This document shows, in pieces, positions 24,182 through 36,100 of a stretch of 64,000 nt of DNA. The position numbers and the translations under genes are program-made. How positions within the stretch are numbered: the first letter of the stretch is position 1; every line of letters starts with the position of its first letter. Source of the DNA: Mesostigma viride (Eukaryota > Streptophyta > Mesostigmatophyceae > Mesostigmatales > Mesostigmataceae); assembly GCA_009746045.1 (NCBI GenBank), contig RPFO01000041.1:5572920-5636919 (forward strand). Direction: 5' to 3'. Below the pieces are notes generated by a model. The model had not been told where the DNA came from, searched no databases, and saw only the letters and a list, made by a program, of their open reading frames with translations.

Positions 24182-27100
24182 GTGGGGACATATGCGTGGT
24201 CTGGCTATCTATGACATGTAAATAGGCTGGCTCAACCAGCTGCAGCTGGGGACATATGCATGGTCTGACTATTTATGAGATGTAAATAGGCTGGCTCAAT
24301 CAGCTGCAGCTGGGTCTATATGTGGTGTGCCTTCAGTGGGGGCAGCGATGTCGGTAGGCCTATACAACCAGCTGCAGGTGCGTCTATTTGAAGTGGGCCT
24401 TTAGTGGGGGCCACGATGTAGGTAGGGCTATACAAGCAGCTGCAGGTGGGCTTATGTACGGTGTCGTGCCAGCAGGCTGCGTTCAGGGATACTACTATGT
24501 GGATAGTATTCGAACCAGAAACAAGCCATAGATCATCATAGCTTGACATTGACAGGCAGTCCGGTAGCTGCTGCCTGCGACCTTACGTGGAAAGGGGAGC
24601 GTCTAAGGAAGGCGTTGCTTAGCCCGCGGGATGCGGAGGGGGCTGTATAGTGCATACTACGGCTTTGCACTCAGGCTGTAAGGGATCGAAAATTATTTCT
24701 CTTTATCTTTAATGATGCTGGCAGCTCACAGCCTGTATCACCATCGGCAATTGTGGCAGCTTACGCACCGATGAGAGCTATCCTGTCACTCATCACCGCC
24801 TTTGCATGCCTCTCTACATGCCCTGCCCTTTTCCCCGCCTCTTGGCCTCGCCCCCTTGCACTGCTCCATGACCCCTTTCCCCTTTTGCCTCCCAACCACC
24901 ATGCGTGCGTCCATGCCTCATCTCATCCTAGCCTTTTCTGCTGTAATGCTGGCATACGAGGTAACCTTTCCCGCTGTCATGCTGGCTTACGGGAAAACCT
25001 TTCCCGCTGCCGTGCTGGCATGTGTGTCCCTCCTTACACACAGACACACAAATGCACACATGCACGCACATGCACACACACACACACACACACCATAAGT
25101 TTTGAGACATGGGAATACAAGTCGAGGAGCAGTGCCTCATTCTATTCTTTTCTCCTCTTATGTTGTTTACCTGCTCCCATCCATTGTGCCGGCCGCGAGC
25201 AGGAAATGAAGGGCAACATCCGCGTCTTCTGCCGCGTGCGCCCGCTGACGCAGATGGAGCTCGACCGCACGCACAACAACATCTCCACGTGCAGGCAAGT
25301 GGACGTGTTACTTTTAGAGTATTTTTACATCATTGCTTTTACAGCATTACTTTTATTGTGTAACTATCGTATTGCTTTTATGGTGTTGCTTTTATTTAGC
25401 TTTAGCCTGACCATTTCAGAGGTCCAGAGAACGCTCGCCCCAAAACTGTTGCGCGGACAGCTGTGAAGGAGCTATAATTAGAGGTGGACCCAGTGTTTTT
25501 AGTAAGGGTTTTTGGCACGCGTCAGACGGCTGACACGCCGCCGTTGGCGGTGCGTCGGACGGCTGACACGCCGCCGTTGGCGGCGCGTCAGCCCATAGCA
25601 GTTTGGGCGGGGCCCAGCTAGGGCTTCCCTATAAGGCGGAACTACCCTCAGGCCTCAAGTAATGAACCGGGGGATGGGGGGTGGGGCAGTCACATTATAG
25701 TTACCCTAAGGGCAACAAAACTTTTAACAAGATATCTTTTATTATCAAAATGAGCTTGAGATTTCAATGGTAAGTGATTGGTACTTGATGCATCAAGCTC
25801 AAACAAAAGCTAGCACGTCTGGATGTGTATAAAACAAGAGCCCTTAGCTACGGATTATAAGACAAACTGTCTAGCCTCTGGATCCATTGTTGTCAAGACT
25901 CAAGACAGGTACCAGCGCTGACTGCACCTCCCAGGGCTTGTGCCTCTAGCCTCACCGCTAGCCACTACCAGTCAGTCAGTATAGCTCCAACTCATCATCC
26001 TCGGTTGACCTTTTCCTCTTGTTCCGCCTTTCTAGTTCCCTCACCGCCTTGGTTACATCGACGAGAGCGGGACTACTGGGTCCTGCCCCGTCGGCGGTTT
26101 GCCTCTTCAAAATATGACGAAATTGCAACCGAATGAACCTTTTAAGGAATCCGCCTCCTTTCGACCCCAAGGCCAGGTGTGCCCAAAGCCCAAAACCTCG
26201 CTGAAGATCCGCGAGTCAGGTACAAGGCAATGTAATGCAGAAATACGAAAAAAATGTTGCGTAGACTTACGGATAGGCCGCTGAGGTTGATCAACGAATT
26301 TTATTTCCTAACGGGCCTCAGCATGATACCTAAACCGATGCAACCCGCAGGTTGCAAGAAAAGTAGAAAACGCTCCTACGAAATAGCAGCTGCTATTAAA
26401 ATGCATCCATCGTAAGTTTACGTATGCTTTGCTTACAAAGTATCCGCTAGCGCTGCGATGGCTATCGCCACCTCGGTGGCTGCACCAAATAATTATGTTG
26501 TCACGCGTTGGCAAGCCAGGCAGACGGGCCGGCAGGTCTTGGCATACAGGTACAGTAGTAAGTCACGTTGCAGAGGTGGATCCTCCAGAGGTGAGAGGCT
26601 CCACACGCATAATTTGGCCCTGATGACACAAACTCTAGTGCTCAATCAGGGCCAAATTATGCGCTTCCGCCAATTAGTGCGGCCCACATTTCAGTCACAA
26701 TCAGTTTCAGTCAGTGCACGAAAATCTTAAGTACGATTCGGTGGGCCTGGATGGGCTTATACTTAAAACTATGTACGAAAAATACATATAGGCGCGGCGA
26801 ATAGAGGTTGACGCGGCGAACCTGTGGCCCAGGCACATGACGCGTGAGGACGTGGTGCCCGTCAGACGACCGACGCGAAGCCCAAATTTACGCTTCAGTC
26901 GCCTGACGCGCGGCCTAAATTTACGCGTCAGCCGGCTGACGCGCGGGGTAAAATTCCTGACGCGTAAGAGCTGGCGCGCCAGCCCGCTGACGCATGCGTC
27001 ACGTTACTAAAAACACTGGGTGGACCGCGCGCACAACAACATTTCTTCGTGCAGGCATGAGGAGTTATGATCACCTTGAGTAGAGAGAAACAAACAAAAA

Positions 27101-30100
27101 AAAAGGCTCACGCAACTAACGAAGGGGTGGGGAGGGAGCTAGATTGCACACACACACACAAGTAATAATAATAATATTAAATATTTACTACTAAATAAAT
27201 AAATAGCGTGTCCACATGCAGGCAGGTTGCAAACCCGTGATCACGAATGGTGAGGTAATGTAGCGATGGAGCTGGACCGCATCCACAGCCACAGCAACAT
27301 GTCCACGTGCAGGCAAGTAAGAGTGTGGTTACTATGGGTGGACAAGAAACTTCCATAGCTACCCAGCTTGCCTGCGCGTGGATATGGGCATATGGTCGCT
27401 GGTGCGCTCCAGCTCCATAGTGAGTTCCCTGGCGACCCGTGGTGACTAGGGATGGGGGAATACGGTGGAGCTGGAGCGCACGCACGGCCCTATCAATGGG
27501 GCAACCATGAGATTATACGCCCATGTCCACGCGCAGGCAAGCCGTTTACCTACCCCCCAACGCAACAGTTCCGTGGATACTGAGCAACGGCCTCGAAACC
27601 GCGTCTTAACTTAACCGGTTCCTGCCGTGTGCTCCATACATATCATGTGCATATTCATTCATTCATTCATTCATTCATTCATTCATTCATTCATTCATTC
27701 ATTCATTCATTCATTCATTCATTCATTCATTCATTCACTCATTCACTCATTCACTCATTCATTCCCTCATTCACTCACTCATTCATTCATTCATTCATTC
27801 ATTCATTCATTCATTCATTCATTCATTCATTCACTCACGCGCCTCTGTTGGGAGAGTCACGGGGTACCGACTTTTTGAGTAGGTACCTTTCATCCCTGTT
27901 TGATGCTCAGCAAGAAGGGGACACGGGACACCCCCCCCCCCTTCTGTGCATATACATACATATGCCCAAGACACTTTCCCCTACTTTTCCACCCTTCTGG
28001 CCTCCCTATCTAGCCCTTCAACCCAACACTTTCTTGGATGACCACGCGGTTTGCCTCGCGAGCGGCCGTATGACCAAGTCCTTTGGGTTGTTCCAACCCC
28101 TTTTTTGTAACTGTTTCACTGCTACGGTTCCAAACTGCACGCCCCAAACTCGACCCCCCCACACAACCCAACAGTTTTGTGGACGACGACGAGGTGTGCC
28201 TCACGAGCGACCGCATGACCAAGTCCTTTGAGTTTGACCGTGTGTTCGCGCCCCACGAGTCCCAAGACGACGTCTTCCGCGACACGCTGCCGCTCGTCAC
28301 CTCTGTCGTCGATGGCTACAACGTGTGCATATTCGCGTACGGCCAGACCGGGTCGGGCAAGACGTTCACGATGGAGGGGCCCCCCGAGGACCCTGGGGTA
28401 AACACGCGGGCGCTGGCGGAGCTGTTCCGGATATGCTCGTCGCGTTCGGACGAGTACGACTTTGAGATATCCGCCAGGTGAGCAAGAGGAGCAGAGGACC
28501 CAAGTTTAGGAGTACAAAAAGTGTCGTGCGCTTAAGGGAGTGGAGTGCAGAAATGCCCCAGGATGAGGTCCAAACTGTGGAAGCAGGTACCAGGTGAGAA
28601 CTAGTTTGAGAAGTTCGCCAGGTGAGAGACAGCTAACTGCTATTAACTTGAAAGTAATTACGTGCAGTGGAAGTGAGAACCAACTAACTAATTAGCTTGA
28701 ATCACGCGCAGTGGAAGGGACTTTGCCCCAGGCAGGGTAGTGCCAGTCGAGTTGCGAGTTTAAGATGTTCACTAGGTGAGGGTATGGTCTGCTTAGAAGG
28801 AAATAGGGGTGAGATGGTTGCCAGGTATTCACTAGGTGAGGGTATGGTCTGCTTAGAAGGAAATAGGGGTGAGATGGTTGCCAGGTATTCACTAGGTGAG
28901 GGTATGGTCTGCTTAGAAGGAAATAGGGGTGAGATGGTTGCCAGGTATTCACTAGGTGAGGGTATGGTCTGCTTAGAAGGAAATAGGGGTGAGATGGTTG
29001 CCAGGTATTCACTAGGTGAGGGTATGGTCTGCTTAGAAGGAAGTAGGGGTGAGATGGTTGCCAGGTATTCACTAGGTGAGGGTATGGTCTGCTTAGAAGG
29101 AAATAGGGGTGAGATGGTTGCCAGGTATTCACTAGGTGAGGGTATGGTCTGCTTAGAAGGAAGTAGGGGTGAGATGGTTGCCAGGTATTCACTAGGTGAG
29201 GGTATGGTCTGCTTAGAAGGAAGTAGGGGTGAGATGGTTGCCAGGTATTCACTAGGTGAGGGTATGGTCTGCTTAGAAGGAAGTAGGGGTGAGATGGTTG
29301 CCAGGTATTCACTAGGTGAGGGTATGGTCTGCTTAGAAGGAAGTAGGGGTGAGATGGTTGCCAGGTATTCACTAGGTGAGGGTATGGTCTGCTTAGAAGG
29401 AAGTAGGGGTGAGATGGTTGCCAGGTATTCACTAGGTGAGGGTATGGTCTGCTTAGAAGGAAATAGGGGTGAGATGGTTGCCAGGTATTCACTAGGTGAG
29501 GGTATGGTCTGCTTAGAAGGAAATAGGGGTGAGATGGTTGCCAGGTATTCACTAGGTGAGGGTATGGTCTGCTTAGAAGGAAATAGGGGTGAGATGGTTG
29601 CCAGGTATTCACTAGGTGAGGGTATGGTCTGCTTAGAAGGAAGTAGGGGTGAGATGGTTGCCAGGTATTCACTAGGTGAGGGTATGGTCTGCTTAGAAGG
29701 AAGTAGGGGTGAGATGGTTGCCAGGTATTCACTAGGTGAGGGTATGGTCTGCTTAGAAGGAAGTAGGGGTGAGATGCCAGGTATTCACTAGGTGAGGGTA
29801 TGGTCTGCTTAGAAGGAAGTAGGGGTGAGATGGTTGCCAGGTATTCACTAGGTGAGGGTATGGTCTGCTTAGAAGGAAATAGGGGTGAGATGGTTGCCAG
29901 GTATTCACTAGGTGAGGGTATGGTCTGCTTAGAAGGAAGTAGGGGTGAGATGGTTGCCAGGTATTCACTAGGTGAGGGTATGGTCTGCTTAGAAGGAAGT
30001 AGGGGTGAGATGGTTGCCAGGTATTCACTAGGTGAGGGTATGGTCTGCTTAGAAGGAAATAGGGGTGAGATGGTTGCCAGGTATTCACTAGGTGAGGGTA

Positions 30101-33100
30101 TGGTCTGCTTAGAAGGAAGTAGGGGTGAGATGGTTGCCAGGTATTCACTAGGTGAGGGTATGGTCTGCTTAGAAGGAAGTAGGGGTGAGATGGTTGCCAG
30201 GTATTCACTAGGTGAGGGTATGGTCTGCTTAGAAGGAAGTAGGGGTGAGATGGTTGCCAGGTATTCACTAGGTGAGGGTATGGTCTGCTTAGAAGGAAGT
30301 AGGGGTGAGATGGTTGCCAGGTATTCACTAGGTGAGGGTATGGTCTGCTTAGAAGGAAGTAGGGGTGAGATGGTTGCCAGGTATTCACTAGGTGAGGGTA
30401 TGGTCTGCTTAGAAGGAAGTAGGGGTGAGATGGTTGCCAGGTATTCACTAGGTGAGGGTATGGTCTGCTTAGAAGGAAATAGGGGTGAGATGGTTGCCAG
30501 GTATTCACTAGGTGAGGGTATGGTCTGCTTAGAAGGAAATAGGGGTGAGATGGTTGCCAGGTATTCACTAGGTGAGGGTATGGTCTGCTTAGAAGGAAGT
30601 AGGGGTGAGATGGTTGCCAGGTATTCACTAGGTGAGGGTATGGTCTGCTTAGAAGGAAGTAGGGGTGAGATGGTTGCCAGGTATTCACTAGGTGAGGGTA
30701 TGGTCTGCTTAGAAGGAAGTAGGGGTGAGATGGTTGCCAGGTATTCACTAGGTGAGGGTATGGTCTGCTTAGAAGGAAGTAGGGGTGAGATGGTTGCCAG
30801 GTATTCACTAGGTGAGGGTATGGTCTGCTTAGAAGGAAGTAGGGGTGAGATGGTTGCCAGGTATTCACTAGGTGAGGGTATGGTCTGCTTAGAAGGAAGT
30901 AGGGGTGAGATGGTTGCCAGGTATTCACTAGGTGAGGGTATGGTCTGCTTAGAAGGAAATAGGGGTGAGATGGTTGCCAGGTATTCACTAGGTGAGGGTA
31001 TGGTCTGCTTAGAAGGAAATAGGGGTGAGATGGTTGCCAGGTATTCACTAGGTGAGGGTATGGTCTGCTTAGAAGGAAATAGGGGTGAGATGGTTGCCAG
31101 GTATTCACTAGGTGAGGGTATGGTCTGCTTAGAAGGAAGTAGGGGTGAGATGGTTGCCAGGTATTCACTAGGTGAGGGTATGGTCTGCTTAGAAGGAAAT
31201 AGGGGTGAGATGGTTGCCAGGTATTCACTAGGTGAGGGTATGGTCTGCTTAGAAGGAAGTAGGGGTGAGATGGTTGCCAGGTATTCACTAGGTGAGGGTA
31301 TGGTCTGCTTAGAAGGAAGTAGGGGTGAGATGGTTGCCAGGTATTCACTAGGTGAGGGTATGGTCTGCTTAGAAGGAAGTAGGGGTGAGATGGTTGCCAG
31401 GTATTCACTAGGTGAGGGTATGGTCTGCTTAGAAGGAAATAGGGGTGAGATGGTTGCCAGGTATTCACTAGGTGAGGGTATGGTCTGCTTAGAAGGAAGT
31501 AGGGGTGAGATGGTTGCCAGGTATTCACTAGGTGAGGGTATGGTCTGCTTAGAAGGAAGTAGGGGTGAGATGGTTGCCAGGTATTCACTAGGTGAGGGTA
31601 TGGTCTGCTTAGAAGGAAATAGGGGTGAGATGGTTGCCAGGTATTCACTAGGTGAGGGTATGGTCTGCTTAGAAGGAAATAGGGGTGAGATGGTTGCCAG
31701 GTATTCACTAGGTGAGGGTATGGTCTGCTTAGAAGGAAGTAGGGGTGAGATGGTTGCCAGGTATTCACTAGGTGAGGGTATGGTCTGCTTAGAAGGAAGT
31801 AGGGGTGAGATGGTTGCCAGGTATTCACTAGGTGAGGGTATGGTCTGCTTAGAAGGAAATAGGGGTGAGATGGTTGCCAGGTATTCACTAGGTGAGGGTA
31901 TGGTCTGCTTAGAAGGAAGTAGGGGTGAGATGGTTGCCAGGTATTCACTAGGTGAGGGTATGGTCTGCTTAGAAGGAAATAGGGGTGAGATGGTTGCCAG
32001 GTATTCACTAGGTGAGGGTATGGTCTGCTTAGAAGGAAATAGGGGTGAGATGGTTGCCAGGTATTCACTAGGTGAGGGTATGGTCTGCTTAGAAGGAAAT
32101 AGGGGTGAGATGGTTGCCAGGTATTCACTAGGTGAGGGTATGGTCTGCTTAGAAGGAAGTAGGGGTGAGATGGTTGCCAGGTATTCACTAGGTGAGGGTA
32201 TGGTCTGCTTAGAAGGAAATAGGGGTGAGATGGTTGCCAGGTATTCACTAGGTGAGGGTATGGTCTGCTTAGAAGGAAATAGGGGTGAGATGGTTGCCAG
32301 GTATTCACTAGGTGAGGGTATGGTCTGCTTAGAAGGAAATAGGGGTGAGATGGTTGCCAGGTATTCACTAGGTGAGGGTATGGTCTGCTTAGAAGGAAAT
32401 AGGGGTGAGATGGTTGCCAGGTATTCACTAGGTGAGGGTATGGTCTGCTTAGAAGGAAGTAGGGGTGAGATGGTTGCCAGGTATTCACTAGGTGAGGGTA
32501 TGGTCTGCTTAGAAGGAAATAGGGGTGAGATGGTTGCCAGGTATTCACTAGGTGAGGGTATGGTCTGCTTAGAAGGAAATAGGGGTGAGATGGTTGCCAG
32601 GTATTCACTAGGTGAGGGTATGGTCTGCTTAGAAGGAAGTAGGGGTGAGATGGTTGCCAGGTATTCACTAGGTGAGGGTATGGTCTGCTTAGAAGGAAGT
32701 AGGGGTGAGATGGTTGCCAGGTATTCACTAGGTGAGGGTATGGTCTGCTTAGAAGGAAATAGGGGTGAGATGGTTGCCAGGTATTCACTAGGTGAGGGTA
32801 TGGTCTGCTTAGAAGGAAATAGGGGTGAGATGGTTGCCAGGTATTCACTAGGTGAGGGTATGGTCTGCTTAGAAGGAAGTAGGGGTGAGATGGTTGCCAG
32901 GTATTCACTAGGTGAGGGTATGGTCTGCTTAGAAGGAAATAGGGGTGAGATGGTTGCCAGGTATTCACTAGGTGAGGGTATGGTCTGCTTAGAAGGAAGT
33001 AGGGGTGAGATGGTTGCCAGGTATTCACTAGGTGAGGGTATGGTCTGCTTAGAAGGAAATAGGGGTGAGATGGTTGCCAGGTATTCACTAGGTGAGGGTA

Positions 33101-36100
33101 TGGTCTGCTTAGAAGGAAATAGGGGTGAGATGGTTGCCAGGTATTCACTAGGTGAGGGTATGGTCTGCTTAGAAGGAAATAGGGGTGAGATGGTTGCCAG
33201 GTATTCACTAGGTGAGGGTATGGTCTGCTTAGAAGGAAGTAGGGGTGAGATGGTTGCCAGGTATTCACTAGGTGAGGGTATGGTCTGCTTAGAAGGAAGT
33301 AGGGGTGAGATGGTTGCCAGGTATTCACTAGGTGAGGGTATGGTCTGCTTAGAAGGAAATAGGGGTGAGATGGTTGCCAGGTATTCACTAGGTGAGGGTA
33401 TGGTCTGCTTAGAAGGAAATAGGGGTGAGATGGTTGCCAGGTATTCACTAGGTGAGGGTATGGTCTGCTTAGAAGGAAATAGGGGTGAGATGGTTGCCAG
33501 GTATTCACTAGGTGAGGGTATGGTCTGCTTAGAAGGAAATAGGGGTGAGATGGTTGCCAGGTATTCACTAGGTGAGGGTATGGTCTGCTTAGAAGGAAGT
33601 AGGGGTGAGATGGTTGCCAGGTATTCACTAGGTGAGGGTATGGTCTGCTTAGAAGGAAATAGGGGTGAGATGGTTGCCAGGTATTCACTAGGTGAGGGTA
33701 TGGTCTGCTTAGAAGGAAGTAGGGGTGAGATGGTTGCCAGGTATTCACTAGGTGAGGGTATGGTCTGCTTAGAAGGAAGTAGGGGTGAGATGGTTGCCAG
33801 GTATTCACTAGGTGAGGGTATGGTCTGCTTAGAAGGAAGTAGGGGTGAGATGGTTGCCAGGTATTCACTAGGTGAGGGTATGGTCTGCTTAGAAGGAAAT
33901 AGGGGTGAGATGGTTGCCAGGTATTCACTAGGTGGGATCGTAGGTATCAAGAACATAAATCAGACAGATTCAGACAGAGCCATGTGCACGTCTCATCATC
34001 ATCAAGCACATAGCCATGTTCTTGTCTCACGCCCACTTGGCACCAGGCATGGCGTAACTGGCATGGGCGGCTGCCACCTGTCGCACATGTGGCCAGGTGG
34101 TCACAGGAGCTTTGTAACGCCATCAATCAATGGTCCTGTCAATGGTGGGACATCATGTCCGCATGAATAGTGAGCATATGCCTGCCACACAGCCTGCAAC
34201 ATGCTTTCGTGAGTACCCCGGGGGTGGGGTGGGTGGGAGGGCGTGGGGGGAGGAAGGACTTTAAATCATGGGTGCAGGTGCGGGTGCAGGTGAAGCTGGG
34301 GGTAAGGAAGGAATCTGAGTCCCGAGTGTCATGTTGGAATAGATTAATAAAATCCTTAGTCGACCAATATAGGCTAGACAGATCTTGGGAAGGCCCAAAT
34401 GGGAATGAGCGTTGCTTTTTCCTTTTTCAAAAGGAGGCCAGGGACTCCCTTTCCCTTACAATAATTGATATGGCATGGGCATGGCATTAATATGGCAGTC
34501 AGTGTACAGGCATACGCAATACGCGATCGTACGGGGCCCATGGGTATGGTGTATAATACGCCATACGGGGTATAATACGCAAATCATACGGGGACTCTTG
34601 AAAATGCTGTTTTTTGAATGGTTCAGGGGGTTCCTCAACATTCTGACCAATCAGGCATGTTTTCTTTGTGTTCTTGCAATGCACCACATGCCTATATGTG
34701 ACACATCATCTCATGACATTGGCATTACCGTTGCTGCTTACAAGTACAAGCATTGTCCTGTTTACTTATGAAGTCTCTTAAAAGCACACCATAACAAAGT
34801 TGTATGCACAATCAGTCCACACCTGAAAAGGATAACAACACAAGTAGATATGCATGCGCAATGACACTTGCAGAGGTATAGAGATTGCTGCCACCATTAC
34901 TGTATGTTGAACTTAAAACTACGTCATCTCTGGCAGCATAGAATTGCTATATACTAGGACTGAAATACTGCACACGGTCAGTTGGCCAACTTGCCAAAAG
35001 TAATAAGACATTGTGCCAGAAACAGACATCTTGCCTACTCGTGGTAGGCCACCATGTAATATTGATCTACATGAAGCAAGAATCCATACGGGCTGCCAAC
35101 AATGTGGCTAGCGTGCAGGATACCATGCATGCCAGCAACCTGACCCAGCTTCCCTAAACCATTGACACATATGGTACGGTGGCTGGCTAGCAGCAGCCTG
35201 CATGGCTAAATAAGGCATTTCTGTGCATTGCGAGTCACACCAAATACCCCGCAGCCGGCGACGTAATGCCTCCGGCGGCCTCTTGCACTCGCTCACTCTT
35301 GCCTCCTTCGCATACGTGGCGCCCATGATATGGCGGGTGCTAGCCTTGCTCGGTTGGTAGAACCCGAGAATTTTGCATCCAAAAGTGTGCACGTCACTGA
35401 GCTTGTAGTTACCTGTCGGCTGCCCTTTCTTGTTGAGAGTCTGTTCTTTCACGATGTGTGTCCATACAGTCTCGAATACGGCCTGCATCTCGTCGGCCCC
35501 ATCATCATCGTGTTCCACAGACCCACACCATCACCGTTGCTAGCCATGGTGCCTGGATGTCAGTTGTGCTACGGTTAAATGTGAGGTGCCAGAAGAGCGC
35601 CCTTGTTGGCAGACAACATAACTTCGTCACCTAATTTCCTCGTCCTTCGTCTCCTAGACCCTAGTCCGACACGCAGCAATCTGCAGCAATGCACGTACAG
35701 TCGTACACGGCCAGCTTGGCACCTGCATGTCGTTTATTTGTCGCGGTTGTTGTTGTTGTTGTTGCCCACGCCGCACATGGGCATTTGTCGCGGAGTTACA
35801 GGTCTCCTAGATACAGTCTAGTTCCGGCTCCACGTGCCGTCCAAAATGATGCCAGAAGCTACTTCGAATGCGGTTCATACGCAAAAAAAATACGCAATAC
35901 GCAAAAAATACGCTGTGCGTATATTTTTGCCCATTTTAATACGCAAATCTTGCGTATGGCGTATAATACGCATCGTACGGCGTATTATACGCCGTATGCC
36001 TGTACACTGATGGCAGTGGCAGCTGTACAACACCTCCCCTCCGCCACTGTGCTGGAGTTTCAGATGTTACAAAATGCATGACCTTTTGGACAGGTCATCT

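Larger units (their letters stand above)
25295..28174 (+). other. Intron 2 of the kinesin gene, GC-AG type
   Basis: The donor AG|GCAAGT is the strong consensus known for GC-AG introns, and the acceptor is CAACCCAACAG. The nearest GT donor, four bases downstream, would break the frame into exon 3. The intron holds a 1.5-kb transposon, several exon-edge echoes and a CATT microsatellite. Confidence 0.85.

Noticed and set aside
23374-24191. Minus-strand frames of up to 265 codons opposite kinesin exon 1
   Set aside because: Shadows of a GC-rich coiled-coil exon; Ser/Ala/Arg-rich with no domain.
28768-33934. CRISPR array
   Set aside because: Units are head-to-tail with no unique spacers, the setting is a eukaryotic intron, and no cas genes are present.
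28692-34170. Open frames of up to 1,754 codons on both strands across the 60-bp array
   Set aside because: The unit is 60 bp, so any stop-free frame repeats for ever. The array lies in intron 3 of the kinesin, and reading on from exon 3 hits TGA at once. No start context or domain supports translation.
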